Assembly (NCBI GenBank): GCA_003255025.1
Contig: QANY01006224.1
Coordinates: forward strand, 1 to 64,000
Reading direction: 5' to 3'
Source: Datisca glomerata
Lineage: Eukaryota; Streptophyta; Magnoliopsida; Cucurbitales; Datiscaceae
Length of the DNA: 64,000 nucleotides
A model generated the notes under the pieces. The model was not told the origin of the DNA. It did no database searches and was given only the letters and a program-made list of their open reading frames with translations. Made by a program: the position numbers and the translations under genes. Numbering within the stretch: the stretch's first letter is position 1; each line of letters begins with the position of its first letter. Of this stretch, positions 45,745-55,985 are shown piece by piece.

Positions 45745-46290
45745 TTCCATGGATAATTAACAATGGAATTTGAGTACAAGGGTCAAATTTGGCTTATTTA
45801 AAAAGTTGGAGGGTAAATTGTGCTTAAGTATTGAAAGTTCAAGGTATAAATTGCTAAACACTAAATCTTTAGGGGTATGATTTGAATTTAGCGCAATAAC
45901 TAATACTAATTAAGTAGAACCCAATAATAATAAAATTCATGAGTTAGATAAAAATAGCAAACACGCTAAAAACCTTTGAAGCTTAACATATTAAAAGCAT
46001 TAGAAACATGTTATTTACCATAAGACCATTCAAAGCTAAAAAAACATCCAAGATAAAACAGAGTCATGTTCCTCACACATTAAAACACTAGTATCAAAGC
46101 TACAGCAGAGCCAAGTTTCACACGGTAGTGCTCTTCTCCTTATCCCTAGGGCATCATAATACATTTGAAATCACGTCACTCGCGATGTACCTTTATTAGC
46201 GTTGTCTAATTATTTACACCTTCCATATATGATAGGTACGTAACCCAAGTTTCAAGCATGCCTTCCATCTCATCATCGAGGTACCGACTC
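45745..46290. other. Non-coding spacer between Tat-AB and MULE-2
   Basis: AT-rich, no domain or repeat recognised. It may contain the original pre-insertion flank of Tat-AB. Confidence 0.4.
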
Positions 46291-46739
46291 GTTCTCTCAT
46301 TATTTTAGGTTGGTGAAATGTTTAAGAAATATAACTAAGTTGAGTCACCCACATCACCAAATGCATTAAATATTGGCAATGTACATGGTTCATGTTGAGC
46401 TATGTCATCATCATCTAACCTGAGGGAATAGTGCTAACTTCTATGCGATGATGTTGCATTGAATGTCTTGAAGTAGATGGAACATGATAAGCCTCATTCT
46501 TATTCCATACTATTTCCAACAAACAATATGAATATGAATGGTGACTCATCTTCAAGTAGTATCAAGTCGTTGATATGGTCTATGGATGATATCCGTCCAC
46601 ATGGATAAAAAATTGACTATATAGATGATGAAAAAAATAACAATAAGTTGAAGAAGACTCTATGTCATGTTATTTATCAGATTGTGATAAGCTGATACAA
46701 TTGCTTGTATGAGTTTCCAGATTCATCTTCATTTGCTTC

Positions 46740-46895
46740 ATCTCTAGCAATTTGACCTCTACAATAATTCCATCTCTCAATGTATTCATTATTTTAGATG
46801 CACCAATCAAATTCAGGTCTCCTTCTCAAATCAATATCATGCAATTGTGACTTGATATCGCATGGCTCAAGCACATACTGAATCATACCAAATAT
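46740..46895 (-). pseudogene. PMD gene C-terminal scrap in MULE-2
   Basis: The minus strand encodes a decayed version of the 'LRQFNIIQCVLEPYDI' to 'LHDIDL' block seen in MULE-1. At the nucleotide level 'atggctcaagcacatactga' (46862) matches 'atggctcgagtacacattga' (16349). The rest of the PMD gene is gone. Confidence 0.6.
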
Positions 46896-47199
46896 TTCTT
46901 TCACCATCTAATGCAGTGCTGCAATAAATGTAGTAGGATCTTCTTCCATGACATTTTACAACTTTTGTGCAATCAAGGTTGAGTTCAACTTTTGTGCAAT
47001 CAAAGTTGAGTTCAACACGACCGGGTTGGAGTCATTCGATTATATGAAAAAAAAAATCAAAGGAGAGAAAATTCACTATAAGTCATGGTGTATAAAGCAA
47101 TATTCTGGAAGTGTGGTGATGATATCGTTGTAACATTTCCATATAATATAACATGTCAAATTCATATTAAATTTTTTCCTTCATATTAAAAATGCTTCC

Positions 47200-48000
47200 A
47201 AAGCCTTCTTTTAGTGTACATCATATCCAAATTTTTCTTTCACCATCTTATGCAGTGCTACAAAATATGTAGTAGGATCTTGTTTCGTGACATTTTGCAA
47301 CTTGTGTGCAATCAACACACATGTGCGAGCCTAATATCTTGAGTTATTTCAAACGCATTAATGGTTTTCCGAGAACAAACACAAACTCTCTACTTGAAAA
47401 TTCCATTAGATTTATTGCATTCTGACAACCCAATGGCAATGACTTAAACATAACAAAATGCTTATATGTGAATATCGTATCCCATTTCACGACATGCTGA
47501 TGAAGGTCTACCTTATTCTCAAAATGTAAACTTTTGTATAACTCATTTGATTCATCCATATTTGGTATGTTGAATGGGTATCTAATCCAACATTGCATTT
47601 ACAACATTCCAGTTCATCTATGTTCACATGAAGGGTTGTTTACCAAAGACTAGATACATTGTCACAGATTGGAGAACTAGGTGAATGATCATGTATTTCA
47701 AGACTATGTGCACTAGAAAACATTGTAGTTATCATATCACCAAAAGAATATTGCCTAATAGGGCCTAAATTCTCTAGTATTTGTTTTAAAAACTAATTCA
47801 AAGTTTTTATAATCACGTTATCGTTATCTTGTATATGTTTCAAAGTTGAATAGCCCTCTACCAAGGGTAACATAATATCAGTGAATGATCTCCAACTTCC
47901 GTGAAGGCAATCAACTTACAAAGTATCACATAAATTCTTTTATTGGAGGATGATCATAATAAACCCCATTTGGACCATCCATGGTATTACTATTCATGTA
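47200..48000 (-). pseudogene. MULE-2 transposase N-terminal remnant
   Basis: The open frame 47598-47344 includes 'ESNELYKSLHFENKVDLHQH' and 'FTYKHFVMFKSLPL'. This parallels the MULE-1 DNA-binding region 'PNKLYKGLHFECKADLKYVL' followed by 'FRHQHFRMVESLPN'. Upstream sequence to about 48000 (starting 'MNSNTMDGPNGVYYD'-like) parallels the MULE-1 N-terminal domain. There is no DDE, SWIM or zinc knuckle. Confidence 0.7.
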
Positions 48001-48656
48001 ACGCGTAACTAACACAAATTTATTTCCAATTTTTCAACCTACTAACCAATATATAAATGAATACATATTAAGTATTTGGACAAGCTATAAAAGCTTAATA
48101 ATACATAATGTATAACTTCTGGAAATCTAGACATTCAAAAAGAACAAAAGCTACCAAGTATGGGGAAACAAATTTCAAAGTAAGACACAAACTACCAACA
48201 TCTCAATTTTTCAAAGCTTCAGAAGCAACAAAGTTATCAACATGTTTATAAACAAAGAATTCAAATTTCAAAGCCTATGATATGCGTTTAAGAAGAAAAT
48301 TTTTCAAGATTTGTAAATATGAGACTACATTTAGAACCAAATCAAGCTAAAAGGTTAATACAATGTTCAATTGAGGTGCACGAGTTAGGTGTTTCAGATA
48401 TGAGAGAGAGAGAGAGAGAAAGAGAGATAGAGAGAGAGAGAGAAAGAGAAATTTTCAGAGTTGGCTTGAGTAGTTGACAGACTCAAAGATGACGAAATAG
48501 ATATTATAGTGACAATAAAACATTGAAGATAATAAAGAAGAAAAATAATATATGAATGTCTTATTTGACGTTAAAAGAGCTAGTGCAGTTATGGATTAAA
48601 AAAATAGTGTAAGAGTTTAGTTGTGACATAGATTTATACTTTCAATATAATACAAG

Positions 48657-48662
<6 letters not shown>

Positions 48663-48688
<26 letters not shown>

Positions 48689-48690
48689 AT
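48663..48690. repeat. (AT)n microsatellite
   Basis: About 14 perfect AT units next to the GC-rich inverted repeat that starts at 48695. Confidence 0.9.
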
Positions 48691-48694
48691 AAAT

Positions 48695-48850
48695 GGGGCG
48701 GGGATGGGGCGGGTAATAGAGTGGGGACAGTTATATCCATCCCCGCCCCATACCCACGTGGGTTTATTTACAATTGTCTCATACCCGCCCCGTCACCCAT
48801 TTATTCACCAAAACCCCCAACCTATTAGGGGTGGGTCCCCACAGGTGATT
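48695..48850. repeat. GC-rich segment with 13-bp perfect inverted repeat
   Basis: 'ggggcggggatgg' (48695-48707) and 'ccatccccgcccc' (48737-48749) are exact complements around a 29-bp loop. Further 'acccgccccgtcaccc' and 'ggggtgggtcccca' follow. Very unlike its AT-rich surroundings; probably the end of a small inserted element inside MULE-2. Confidence 0.7.
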
Positions 48851-49085
48851 TGAACATCCCTAGATAAAGAGGGCTTATGGGGGGAGAGAGAGCAAGAGAG
48901 ATAGAGAGAGAGAGGGGGGGAGCAAATGACAGAGACGGAGATGAAATTGGGGGTTAGGGTTTGAGTGTAGAGGACATGACACGAGAGAGAGTGAAAGAGA
49001 AAGGACTAAATGGAAAATCAAGGGTTTACCAAGGGAAAGACGATTTTCACCTTAGTAAAATCCTTATTTTGAAATGACGATCTAC

Positions 49086-49426
49086 TGATATTTAGCACCT
49101 TACATGATTAGACCACATCAAAACTATCTCAGATTTGGAAATATTTTGGGAAGTGTCAATTTGTTTTACATACATCAAAGGAAACAATCCCCTAACATTC
49201 ATTAACATCACATGTAGTTCGTTTAAATATCATACACACCCATATTGTTTGAAAATGACTCACACCTTCCTTCATGTTAGGTTTTTGTGACAACACTGTT
49301 AAATTTCAAACTAACTCTGTTTAAATATCACGTAACACCAAAATTACCTCTTTCATCTTCCCATTTACGAAAACATGTAAATCATTTTTTTTTATATTCA
49401 AACCTGAATTCGCCTAACTTATACGC
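49086..49426. other. Non-coding spacer
   Basis: AT-rich; nothing recognised. Confidence 0.4.
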
Positions 49427-50223
49427 AAACCTAAAATCATTTATGTTTGAAGTTAAAAAATAAGTGAATCATATCAATTATGGGGATAATTTTATTCTTT
49501 TAAACCTAAAATAACATGTTTTTAACAGCATGAATTTCTTTATCATTTTTCACACTAAAAAAAGGTTCATCATTTAAACAAACTAATGGAATGTCATGAG
49601 AAATATGGTTTTTGCCTAAAGTACACCCCTAGAAAACCCAATTTGCTAAAACATACCCCCTCACTAATTTTCGTTGAACTATACCCTCGGCCCACCTTCC
49701 ATTCAAAATAAGTGGGTGAAATTATCAGATTACCCTTCATGAATTTCAAACAACGGCAGAAAGAAAAAAAATAAATCAAATCAGTCATCATTACACATTT
49801 TCGAAAGTAACTTCTTCAATACATAAACCTAAAATCGTTTATGTTTGAAGTTAAAAATAAGTGAATCAGATCAATTATGGGGATAATTTTATTCTTTTAA
49901 ACCTAAAATAACATGTTTTTAACCGTATGAATTTCTTTATCATTTTTCACACTAAAAAAAGGTTCATCATTTAAACAAACTAATGGAATGTCATGAGAAA
50001 TATGGTTTTTGCCTAAAGTACACCCCTAGAAAACCCAAGTTGCTAAAACATACCCCCTCACTAATTTTCGTTGAACTATACCCTCGGCCCACCTTCCATT
50101 CAAAATAAGTGGGTGAAATTATCAGGCTACCCTTCATGAATTTCAAACAACGGCAGAAAGAAAAAAAACAAATCAAATCAGTCATCATTACACATTTTCG
50201 AAAGTAACTTCTCCAATACTCAA
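49427..50223. repeat. 397-bp tandem duplication
   Basis: 49427-49824 and 49825-50221 are nearly identical ('aaacctaaaatc' start), with a one-base length change in an A-run and a few substitutions. Each copy contains the 'taaagtacacccctagaaaa' terminal motif of the DUF1985 element, so the duplication involves that element's left end. Confidence 0.9.
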
Positions 50224-50554
50224 TCTCAACTCTTCATGTACCCTCCCATTTCTTCGTGTACCTCCCATTTCTTCATTTTTTTTCTTATTAGAAATCACAA
50301 CAATCTTTCTTTCTCTCTCAAAATCACAACATCTCTCTCTAGATATCATTCAGACTTTGTCTTTCACGGTAAGATATCACAACAAGGTATGTTTCTTTTT
50401 CGGGTTTCTGGGACTTTCTCTAGGGTTCTCAGGTTTTTGGGTTTTCTCTAGGTTTTTTTTCTAGGGTTTCCAGGCTTTTCTCTAGGGTTTCTCTGGGTTT
50501 TTTTCTAGAGTTTCTGGGTTTTTCTTTAGGGTTTCTGAGTTTATGTCTCCTCTT

Positions 50555-51075
50555 TTCTCTGCTTGAATACTTCATGATACTTCATGAGGTCATCTTGAAT
50601 ACTTCATGATGCTTCAAGTGGTTCATGAACGCCATCATGAAGTGATCAATACGTTATAGTATACACCATAAACCTCTTGATGTTTCTTGAATACTTCATA
50701 ATGTTTGCAAGATAACTACAAGATCATATTGTAAAACATCATGAAGTGGTCAAGACGTTCATGATGTCATCTTGAGCACTACATGATGTAGTATAAGATG
50801 ATACTATAGTCATCGTGTTGTGTACAATATGACTACAAGATCATCTTTTACTGCATGTAGTGCTCAATGTGACATGAACAATACATGATGTATTACAAGA
50901 TGATCGTGTAGTCATCTTGTACACTACACGATGTATTACATGACTACCTTGTAATCATTGTGCAGTGTACAAGATGACTACAAGATCATCTTATACTAAT
51001 TGTGTAGTGCTCAAGACGATCATATACTCATCTTGTAGTTTACATGACTAATACAAGATCATCATGTACACTTCA
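50555..51075. repeat. Left subterminal palindromic repeat array
   Basis: Many variants of 'ctacaagatcatcttgta' and 'cttgaatacttcatgatg' in both orientations, spaced roughly 30-60 bp. The same words fill 52655-53125 at the other end of the element. Typical of transposase-binding subterminal arrays, by analogy with CACTA elements. Confidence 0.75.
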
Positions 51076-51121
51076 ATTCTATGATCTTAAGTCTGAGTAT
51101 TTACACTACCTGGAATAGGTT

Positions 51122-51990
51122 ATGGCATCATCAACAAAGATTCGTCCACGACATGAACAAAATTCCCAAAGCTAGGGTAAATGCGACGTGCAATACCCTG
51201 TTATGGAGGACATGAAGAAGAAGTTGGCAGAGAGTCAGTTATCCCTCTTTAGGGAGACATGCTTTGGGCATGTACTGGATCACCCAACACTAAAACTTTC
51301 TTTAACTATTTGCCACCAAGTTCTATCTAGAGAGGTTGTATCTGTTAACGACACTACTATTGAGGATGAGATTTAGTTTCTTGTCAATGAGAAACCACTC
51401 TGCTTCTCTAAGAAAGAGTTCTCACTGGTGACTGGACTGAGGTTCAGTGTAGCTCTTGATGAGAAGAAGACACGTGGCCCCAATAGACTATGTGACGAGT
51501 ACTTTGACAAAGCAGAAAGAATAACCATGACTGCTTTGGAGGAAAAGTTTGTGAACATGGAGACTAGGTAGATTTAGATGTTGTGAAGATGATGACTCTC
51601 ACTGATTTACTGGAGCATTTTTTTAGGGAAGGAGAACATGACCCTAATTGGATGATTTTGTTTGACGATCTCAAAGCGTTCAACCATTATCCATAGGGGA
51701 GGTCTTTTCCTCTAAAACAATGAAATCTTTACTAGGTGTAAAGAGAACTAAGACTGTTTTGGTGATGTTTAGGAGGAGGAGCAAGAAAAAAAAGGAACAA
51801 AGAAATCCACGCTTCATGGGTACTCAATCCACGGATGCCCTTATGCCTTCCAGGTAAAATTTTATTGAGTTTAATGTAGTATTTACAAACTGATGTTTTG
51901 ATTTATGTGTTGAAAAACTCTCTTTTATTATATTAGGAATGGGCATTTAAAGTTATCCTGTTAATTGATAGCGCCTATTGTACCAAGGTT
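51122..51990 (+). pseudogene. DUF1985 protein, degraded, with one intron
   Basis: ATG at 51122 opens 'MASSTKIRPRHEQNSQS' and then hits an in-frame TAG (51173). The same frame continues with the DUF1985 blocks 'FRETCFGHVLDHPTLKLSL', 'QVLSREVVSVNDTTIEDE', stop (51374), 'FLVNEKPLCFSKKEFSLVTG', 'RGPNRLCDEYFDKAE'. After a frameshift near 51568 come 'MMTLTDLLEHFFREG' and 'WMILFDDLKAFNHYP'. A clean phase-0 intron (GT 51854 to AG 51936) separates 'YSIHGCPYAFQ' from 'EWAFKV'. DUF1985 is found in plant transposons, often with Ulp1-type cysteine protease; its role is unknown. Three or more disruptions make it a pseudogene. Confidence 0.8.
51854..51936 (+). other. Intron in DUF1985 gene
   Basis: Exon end CAG, intron 'gtaaaattttattgag' to 'ttatattag', next exon GAA TGG GCA. 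An 83-bp AT-rich intron, phase 0, restoring the expected 'AFQ-EWAFK' protein junction. Confidence 0.7.
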
Positions 51991-52356
51991 GCGACCAAGG
52001 TACCGTTGTAGGGTCATCTCCACGGATAGCTTCATCAGGATCATCTCCACGGATAGCTTCATCATACGCTCCCTGGTCAAAATCATCATCATAAAAAACA
52101 TCATTATTGTCACCAAGGTTGTTACAATCGTCATGAACAAATCCATCATCATCTCTCCCAAGATAATGATAGTTTCTATCAAAATGATCAACACTCTTAA
52201 AGCGAGAAATGTTTTCATGAAGAGGTTACTGTGGCATTGTGGTTTCAAGAACCCAACTCTGAGTTGGAAAAAAATTAGGTTTGGCATTGACACATAATGG
52301 GGCTCAGAGCGATTTTGATCATTTCTCTTTAATAAAGAACTGTAAATCTCGATCAT
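51961..52356 (-). other. Open antisense stretch encoding acidic repeats in one frame
   Basis: Opposite the DUF1985 3' end. One minus frame reads 'DHFDRNYHYLGRDDDGFVHD', then a duplicated nonapeptide 'DEAIRGDDP' twice (27-bp tandem repeat at 52011-52064), ending 'VPWSQPWYNRR'. Another frame is open for 131 codons. I do not recognise the family. It may be the 3' end of a second gene of the element, or an insertion; coding status is unproven. Confidence 0.3.
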
Positions 52357-52654
52357 TTAAAATTTCAGCAGAAGGGCGGGAACATGAGTTCTATAAATAA
52401 ATTTGATTGAAAGATCATACTTTGAGGGGTCTATGTGAAATTCTCTGTGCAATATACTAGATAGCTTATGATAAGTATAATTTGTTGATATCACCAACAG
52501 TTTGGTCTTCTCTCTACTAAAAGATTAGGATGTGCTTGTTTTCTCCCAATCTCCAAATGAATTAAAAAAATTCAAATTTCAGACATATCTATATATATAC
52601 GTCAATGAAGGAAGTCAATACTTTTTAATTTTTTTTTTAAAAATGTACAAGAAA
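52357..52654. other. Interior of TIR element, no gene seen
   Basis: AT-rich sequence without recognisable domain. An Ulp1 protease, if ever present downstream of DUF1985, is gone. Confidence 0.4.
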
Positions 52655-53125
52655 TCTACATGATGAAATGGAAGCATACAAGATGTGTTATAAGATGATC
52701 TTGTAGGCATCGTGTAGTGTATAAGGTGGCTACAAGATCATCTTGTAGTGCATCACAATCTACTCAAAATGTTCCTAACGCACTATAAGACGGATCTTGT
52801 AGTCATCTTGTACATTACATGATGACAACAAAATCATCTTGTAACACATCATGTAGTGTACAAGATGACTACAAGATCATCTTGTAGTGCATCGTGAATT
52901 GCTCAAGACGTTCATGATGTCGTCTTGAGAAGTACATGATGCACTACAAGATGATATTGTAGTTCATTGAGAACGTCTTAAGTAGTTCACGATGCACTAC
53001 AAGATGAACTTGTAGTCATCTTGTACATTACACGATGTGTTACAAGATGATCTTGTAGTGTAAAAGATGACTACAAGATCATTTTATAGCATATCATGTA
53101 CTGCTCAAGATGATCATGTAGTTAT
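52655..53125. repeat. Right subterminal palindromic repeat array
   Basis: Repeats of 'gatgactacaagatcatctt' and 'gtagtgcatcatg'-type words, about 10 units in both orientations, mirroring 50555-51075. Confidence 0.8.
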
Positions 53126-53574
53126 TTTATAGTCTATAAGAAGAGCTTCAAGACGACATTGTAGGCATCTTCTTCAAACATACAACGTACTGCATGTTGT
53201 TGTAGTAAAACAAAACCCAGAAAACATCTTTTAAAACTCAAGAAAGAAAATCCCAAAAAACTTCTTATAAAACCCACACTTGTGTACTTGTAAGTTTTTC
53301 TTGAAGATGAAGAAGAAGATGAAAAACTTATTGACAAGTAAAAAAGTTTCTCTTACAGCGGGAAAAAGAAGATGAAAAGATAACAAAGAAGGTGAAGAGA
53401 TAAATAACGTAGAAGGATAAATTAGGGTATTGAGGGCTTTGGGTATGGAGGTTAAGTGTTGATGAACATGAAATTGATATTTGATTTGATGATGTATAAA
53501 AAGGGTATTGAAAAGAAAGAATGAAAGAGAATTAAGCGTATGGTCGGTGATTTGTATAAATCACCAAAATTTTA
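53126..53574. other. Right arm of TIR element
   Basis: Non-coding; 'tcttcttcatcttc' polypyrimidine words on the minus strand parallel those near 50270-50345 on the plus strand, so the arms may be long imperfect inverted repeats. Confidence 0.4.
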
Positions 53575-53621
53575 GTAAATTAGGTTTTCTAGAGGTGTAC
53601 TTTAGTAAAAAAAAAAAGCAT

Positions 53622-53630
53622 TATAAATAT
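53622..53630 (+). promoter_or_regulatory. Candidate TATA box of PPR gene
   Basis: 'tataaatat' lies 106 bp before the PPR ATG and about 10 bp outside the TIR element. PPR promoters are often TATA-less, so this is only a candidate. Confidence 0.4.
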
Positions 53631-53735
53631 TTCGTACATTAAAATAATGCTAAAAACCCCTGTAGAGAAATGCTTCCAGCCGAGGGCCATCGTTTCTCTC
53701 AGCCAAAACTTCTCTGAAACGGCCAGTAATTCAAA

Positions 53736-55985
53736 ATGGCTGCTCAGCTATTACATGTTCAGAAACTCCGCACGGTTAGGTACCTTTCATTCACCCCCAA
53801 TAAACTTTGTTCCCAATTCTACTCGCAAAGACCTCGTTCTCTATATTATCGGCCGAACACTCATTCTGCCCAATGCCTCGGTGTCCTCCATGCCCACGAA
53901 ACCCGCAACCATACATATCAGGAACCGGTTTCTTCAGCTCCTCTCACAGACTCGTTTCTGGTGGATAAGATTTTGTTGAGCTTAAAGCAAGGCAATTCGA
54001 ATTCTTTGCGTAAGTTCTTGTTTCGGTTGGACCCATTAATCTTAGTTGATGTTCTTTATCGGTGTCGGGAAAATTTGCGACTTGGTCTGAAATTTATTGA
54101 TTCAATTGCTTCGAATTGTCCAAACTACAAGCATTCGTTGCAGTCCTTCAGTGCCGTGATTCATTTTTTGGTGCGTGGTAGGAGGCTCTCTGAGGCACAA
54201 GCTTTGGTATTAAGAATGGTTAGGAAGAGCGGCGTTTCTCGGGTTGAAATAGTTGAATCTTTAGTTTCCACCATTAGCAAATGCGGTTCGAATGATTTGG
54301 TTTTTGATTTATTGATTAGAACTTACGTGCAAGCGAGGAAGTTAAGGGAAGGGTCTGAGGCTTTTCGACTTTTAAGAAGTAAAGGGTTTTGTGTTCCTAT
54401 AAATGCTTGTAATAGTCTTCTTAGTGGGCTGGTGAAGGTTGGTTGGGTTGATTTAGCATGGGAAGTTTATAATTCTGTTGTTAGAGGTGGAATTCAATTG
54501 AATGTTTATACATTAAACATCATGGTTAATGCTTTGTGTAAAGATCACAAAATCAAAGATGTGAAAATGTTCTTATCAGACATGGAAAACAAGAGAGTTT
54601 TTCCTGACATTGTTACATATAACACTATAATTAATGCATACTGTCATGAAGGACTTTTAGATGAAGCGATCGAATTGTTAAATTCAATATCTGCTAAGGG
54701 ATTGAGACCTGGTCTTTTAACTTATAACACTATAATAAATGGTTTGTGTAAGATGGGTAAATATACGAGGGCAAAGGAAGTTTTACATGAGATGAAGCAG
54801 ATTGGGTTAAGCCCTGATACTACTACTTATAACACATTGCTTGTTGAGAGTTGTAGAAAAGACAACATCTCAGAAGCTGAAGGAATATTTTGTGATATGT
54901 CACGAGAATGTATTGTTCCAGATTTGATAAGCTTTAGTTCACTAATTGGGGTGCTTTCGAGGAATGGACATCTTGATCGTGCTTTAATGCGTTTTAGAAA
55001 TATGATAAGTGTTGGTCTGGTGCCCGATAATGTGATTTATACTATTCTTATAGATGGATTCTCTAAAAAGGGCGCTATATCAGAGGCTTTGAAGCTGCGG
55101 GATGAGATGTTAGAGAAGGGTTGTGCTGTTGATGTCATTACCTATAACACTATTTTGAATGGGCTTTGCAGGGAAAAGATGCTTGCTGATGCAGATGCTC
55201 TATTCAATGAGATGGTGGAGAGGGGTGTATTCCCAGATTTTTATACATATACCACACTCATTCATGGATGTTGCAAGGATGGGAATGTGGATAGAGCTCT
55301 AAACTTGTTCAGAACAATGGCAGAAAGAAACCTAAAAGCAGACATTGTGACTTACAACACATTGATTGACGGGTTTTGCAAAGTGGGTGACATGGAAAAA
55401 GCTGAGGAATTGTGGGATGATATGATATCCAGGCATATAGTCCCTAATCACATTTCATATGGTATTCTTATAAATGGATTTTGTAGTATGGGAAATTTAT
55501 CAGAGGCATTCAAATTGTGGGATCAGATGGTTCACAAAGGTCTCAAACCCACTGTTGTGACATGCAATACTGTTATAAAGGGCTATTGCAGGGCAGGTGA
55601 TGCATCCGAGGCGTATGAGTTCTTGACCAAAATGATTTCAAGGGGAATTACCCCTGATGGCATCACTTATAATACTCTTATCAGTGGATTTGTAAAAGAA
55701 GAGAATATTGATCGAGCTTTTATTTTGATTAATGAAATGGAAAAAGATGGGCTGTACCCTGATGTGATTACATACAATGCAATTTTGAATGGATTCTGCA
55801 GACTTGGTAGAATGCAAGAGGCTGAGCTAGTTTTGGGTAAAATGATTGAGAAAGGTGTAAATCCTAATAGGGCCACTTACACATGGTTGATTAATGGACA
55901 TGTCACCCAGGACAACTTGAAGGATGCGTTTCGATTTCACGATGAAATGCTCGAAAGGGGTTTTGTGCCTGATGACAAGTTCTAA
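53736..55985 (+). CDS. P-class pentatricopeptide repeat protein, At5g01110-like
   Basis: An intact, intronless 749-residue frame. It should be an organelle RNA-binding protein acting in RNA stability, splicing or translation. Residues 1-54 contain no Asp or Glu and many Arg/Lys/Ser ('MAAQLLHVQKLRTVRYLSF'), so a mitochondrial (less likely plastid) targeting peptide is expected. A degenerate repeat lies at about 133-169. Residues 187-746 are exactly sixteen consecutive 35-residue motifs without gaps ('TYNTIINGLCKMGKYTRAKE' type), ending 'FVPD' plus DKF. There are no E, E+ or DYW domains, so it is P-class. Length and ending match my recollection of Arabidopsis At5g01110 (about 729 aa); orthology is inferred. 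The start is the first in-frame ATG and gives the targeting peptide. A transposon ends about 125 bp upstream, leaving very little private promoter. Confidence 0.95.
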   Translation: MAAQLLHVQKLRTVRYLSFTPNKLCSQFYSQRPRSLYYRPNTHSAQCLGVLHAHETRNHTYQEPVSSAPLTDSFLVDKILLSLKQGNSNSLRKFLFRLDPLILVDVLYRCRENLRLGLKFIDSIASNCPNYKHSLQSFSAVIHFLVRGRRLSEAQALVLRMVRKSGVSRVEIVESLVSTISKCGSNDLVFDLLIRTYVQARKLREGSEAFRLLRSKGFCVPINACNSLLSGLVKVGWVDLAWEVYNSVVRGGIQLNVYTLNIMVNALCKDHKIKDVKMFLSDMENKRVFPDIVTYNTIINAYCHEGLLDEAIELLNSISAKGLRPGLLTYNTIINGLCKMGKYTRAKEVLHEMKQIGLSPDTTTYNTLLVESCRKDNISEAEGIFCDMSRECIVPDLISFSSLIGVLSRNGHLDRALMRFRNMISVGLVPDNVIYTILIDGFSKKGAISEALKLRDEMLEKGCAVDVITYNTILNGLCREKMLADADALFNEMVERGVFPDFYTYTTLIHGCCKDGNVDRALNLFRTMAERNLKADIVTYNTLIDGFCKVGDMEKAEELWDDMISRHIVPNHISYGILINGFCSMGNLSEAFKLWDQMVHKGLKPTVVTCNTVIKGYCRAGDASEAYEFLTKMISRGITPDGITYNTLISGFVKEENIDRAFILINEMEKDGLYPDVITYNAILNGFCRLGRMQEAELVLGKMIEKGVNPNRATYTWLINGHVTQDNLKDAFRFHDEMLERGFVPDDKF

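Larger units (their letters stand above)
46291..49085 (-). mobile_element. MULE-2, decayed copy of the MULE-1 family
   Basis: 46310-46410 aligns with 15730-15860, and 46790-46870 with 16290-16370 (PMD end). Transposase sequence lies at 47200-48000, a GAGA tract at 48400-48450, and a right-end hairpin 'gacgattttcacc...' near 49030-49080. Large parts of both genes are deleted. Two related blocks, 46893-47010 and 47229-47320 ('tttcaccatct', 'gcagtgct', 'gtagtaggatctt'), show internal duplication. Confidence 0.65.
50007..53611. mobile_element. TIR element carrying a DUF1985 gene
   Basis: The left end 'tttttgcctaaagtacaccc' (50006-50025) and right end 'gaggtgtactttagtaaaaa' (53592-53611) are inverted complements, extended by 'ctagaaaacccaa'/'ttaggttttctag'. 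Inside are dense palindromic subterminal repeats on both sides (50555-51075, 52655-53125) and a broken DUF1985 gene. This layout fits CACTA or Ulp1-carrying MULE elements. No transposase or Ulp1 protease is visible, so the class is undecided. The first tandem copy offers an alternative left end at about 49610. Confidence 0.6.

Noticed and set aside
51965..52297. Plus-strand 110-codon frame (Ile-rich)
   Set aside because: It is the complement of the acidic Asp-rich minus frame; the composition looks like a shadow.
50555..53125. CRISPR-like array
   Set aside because: Repeats are palindromic and degenerate, occur in both orientations, have no uniform spacers, and lie in a plant transposon.
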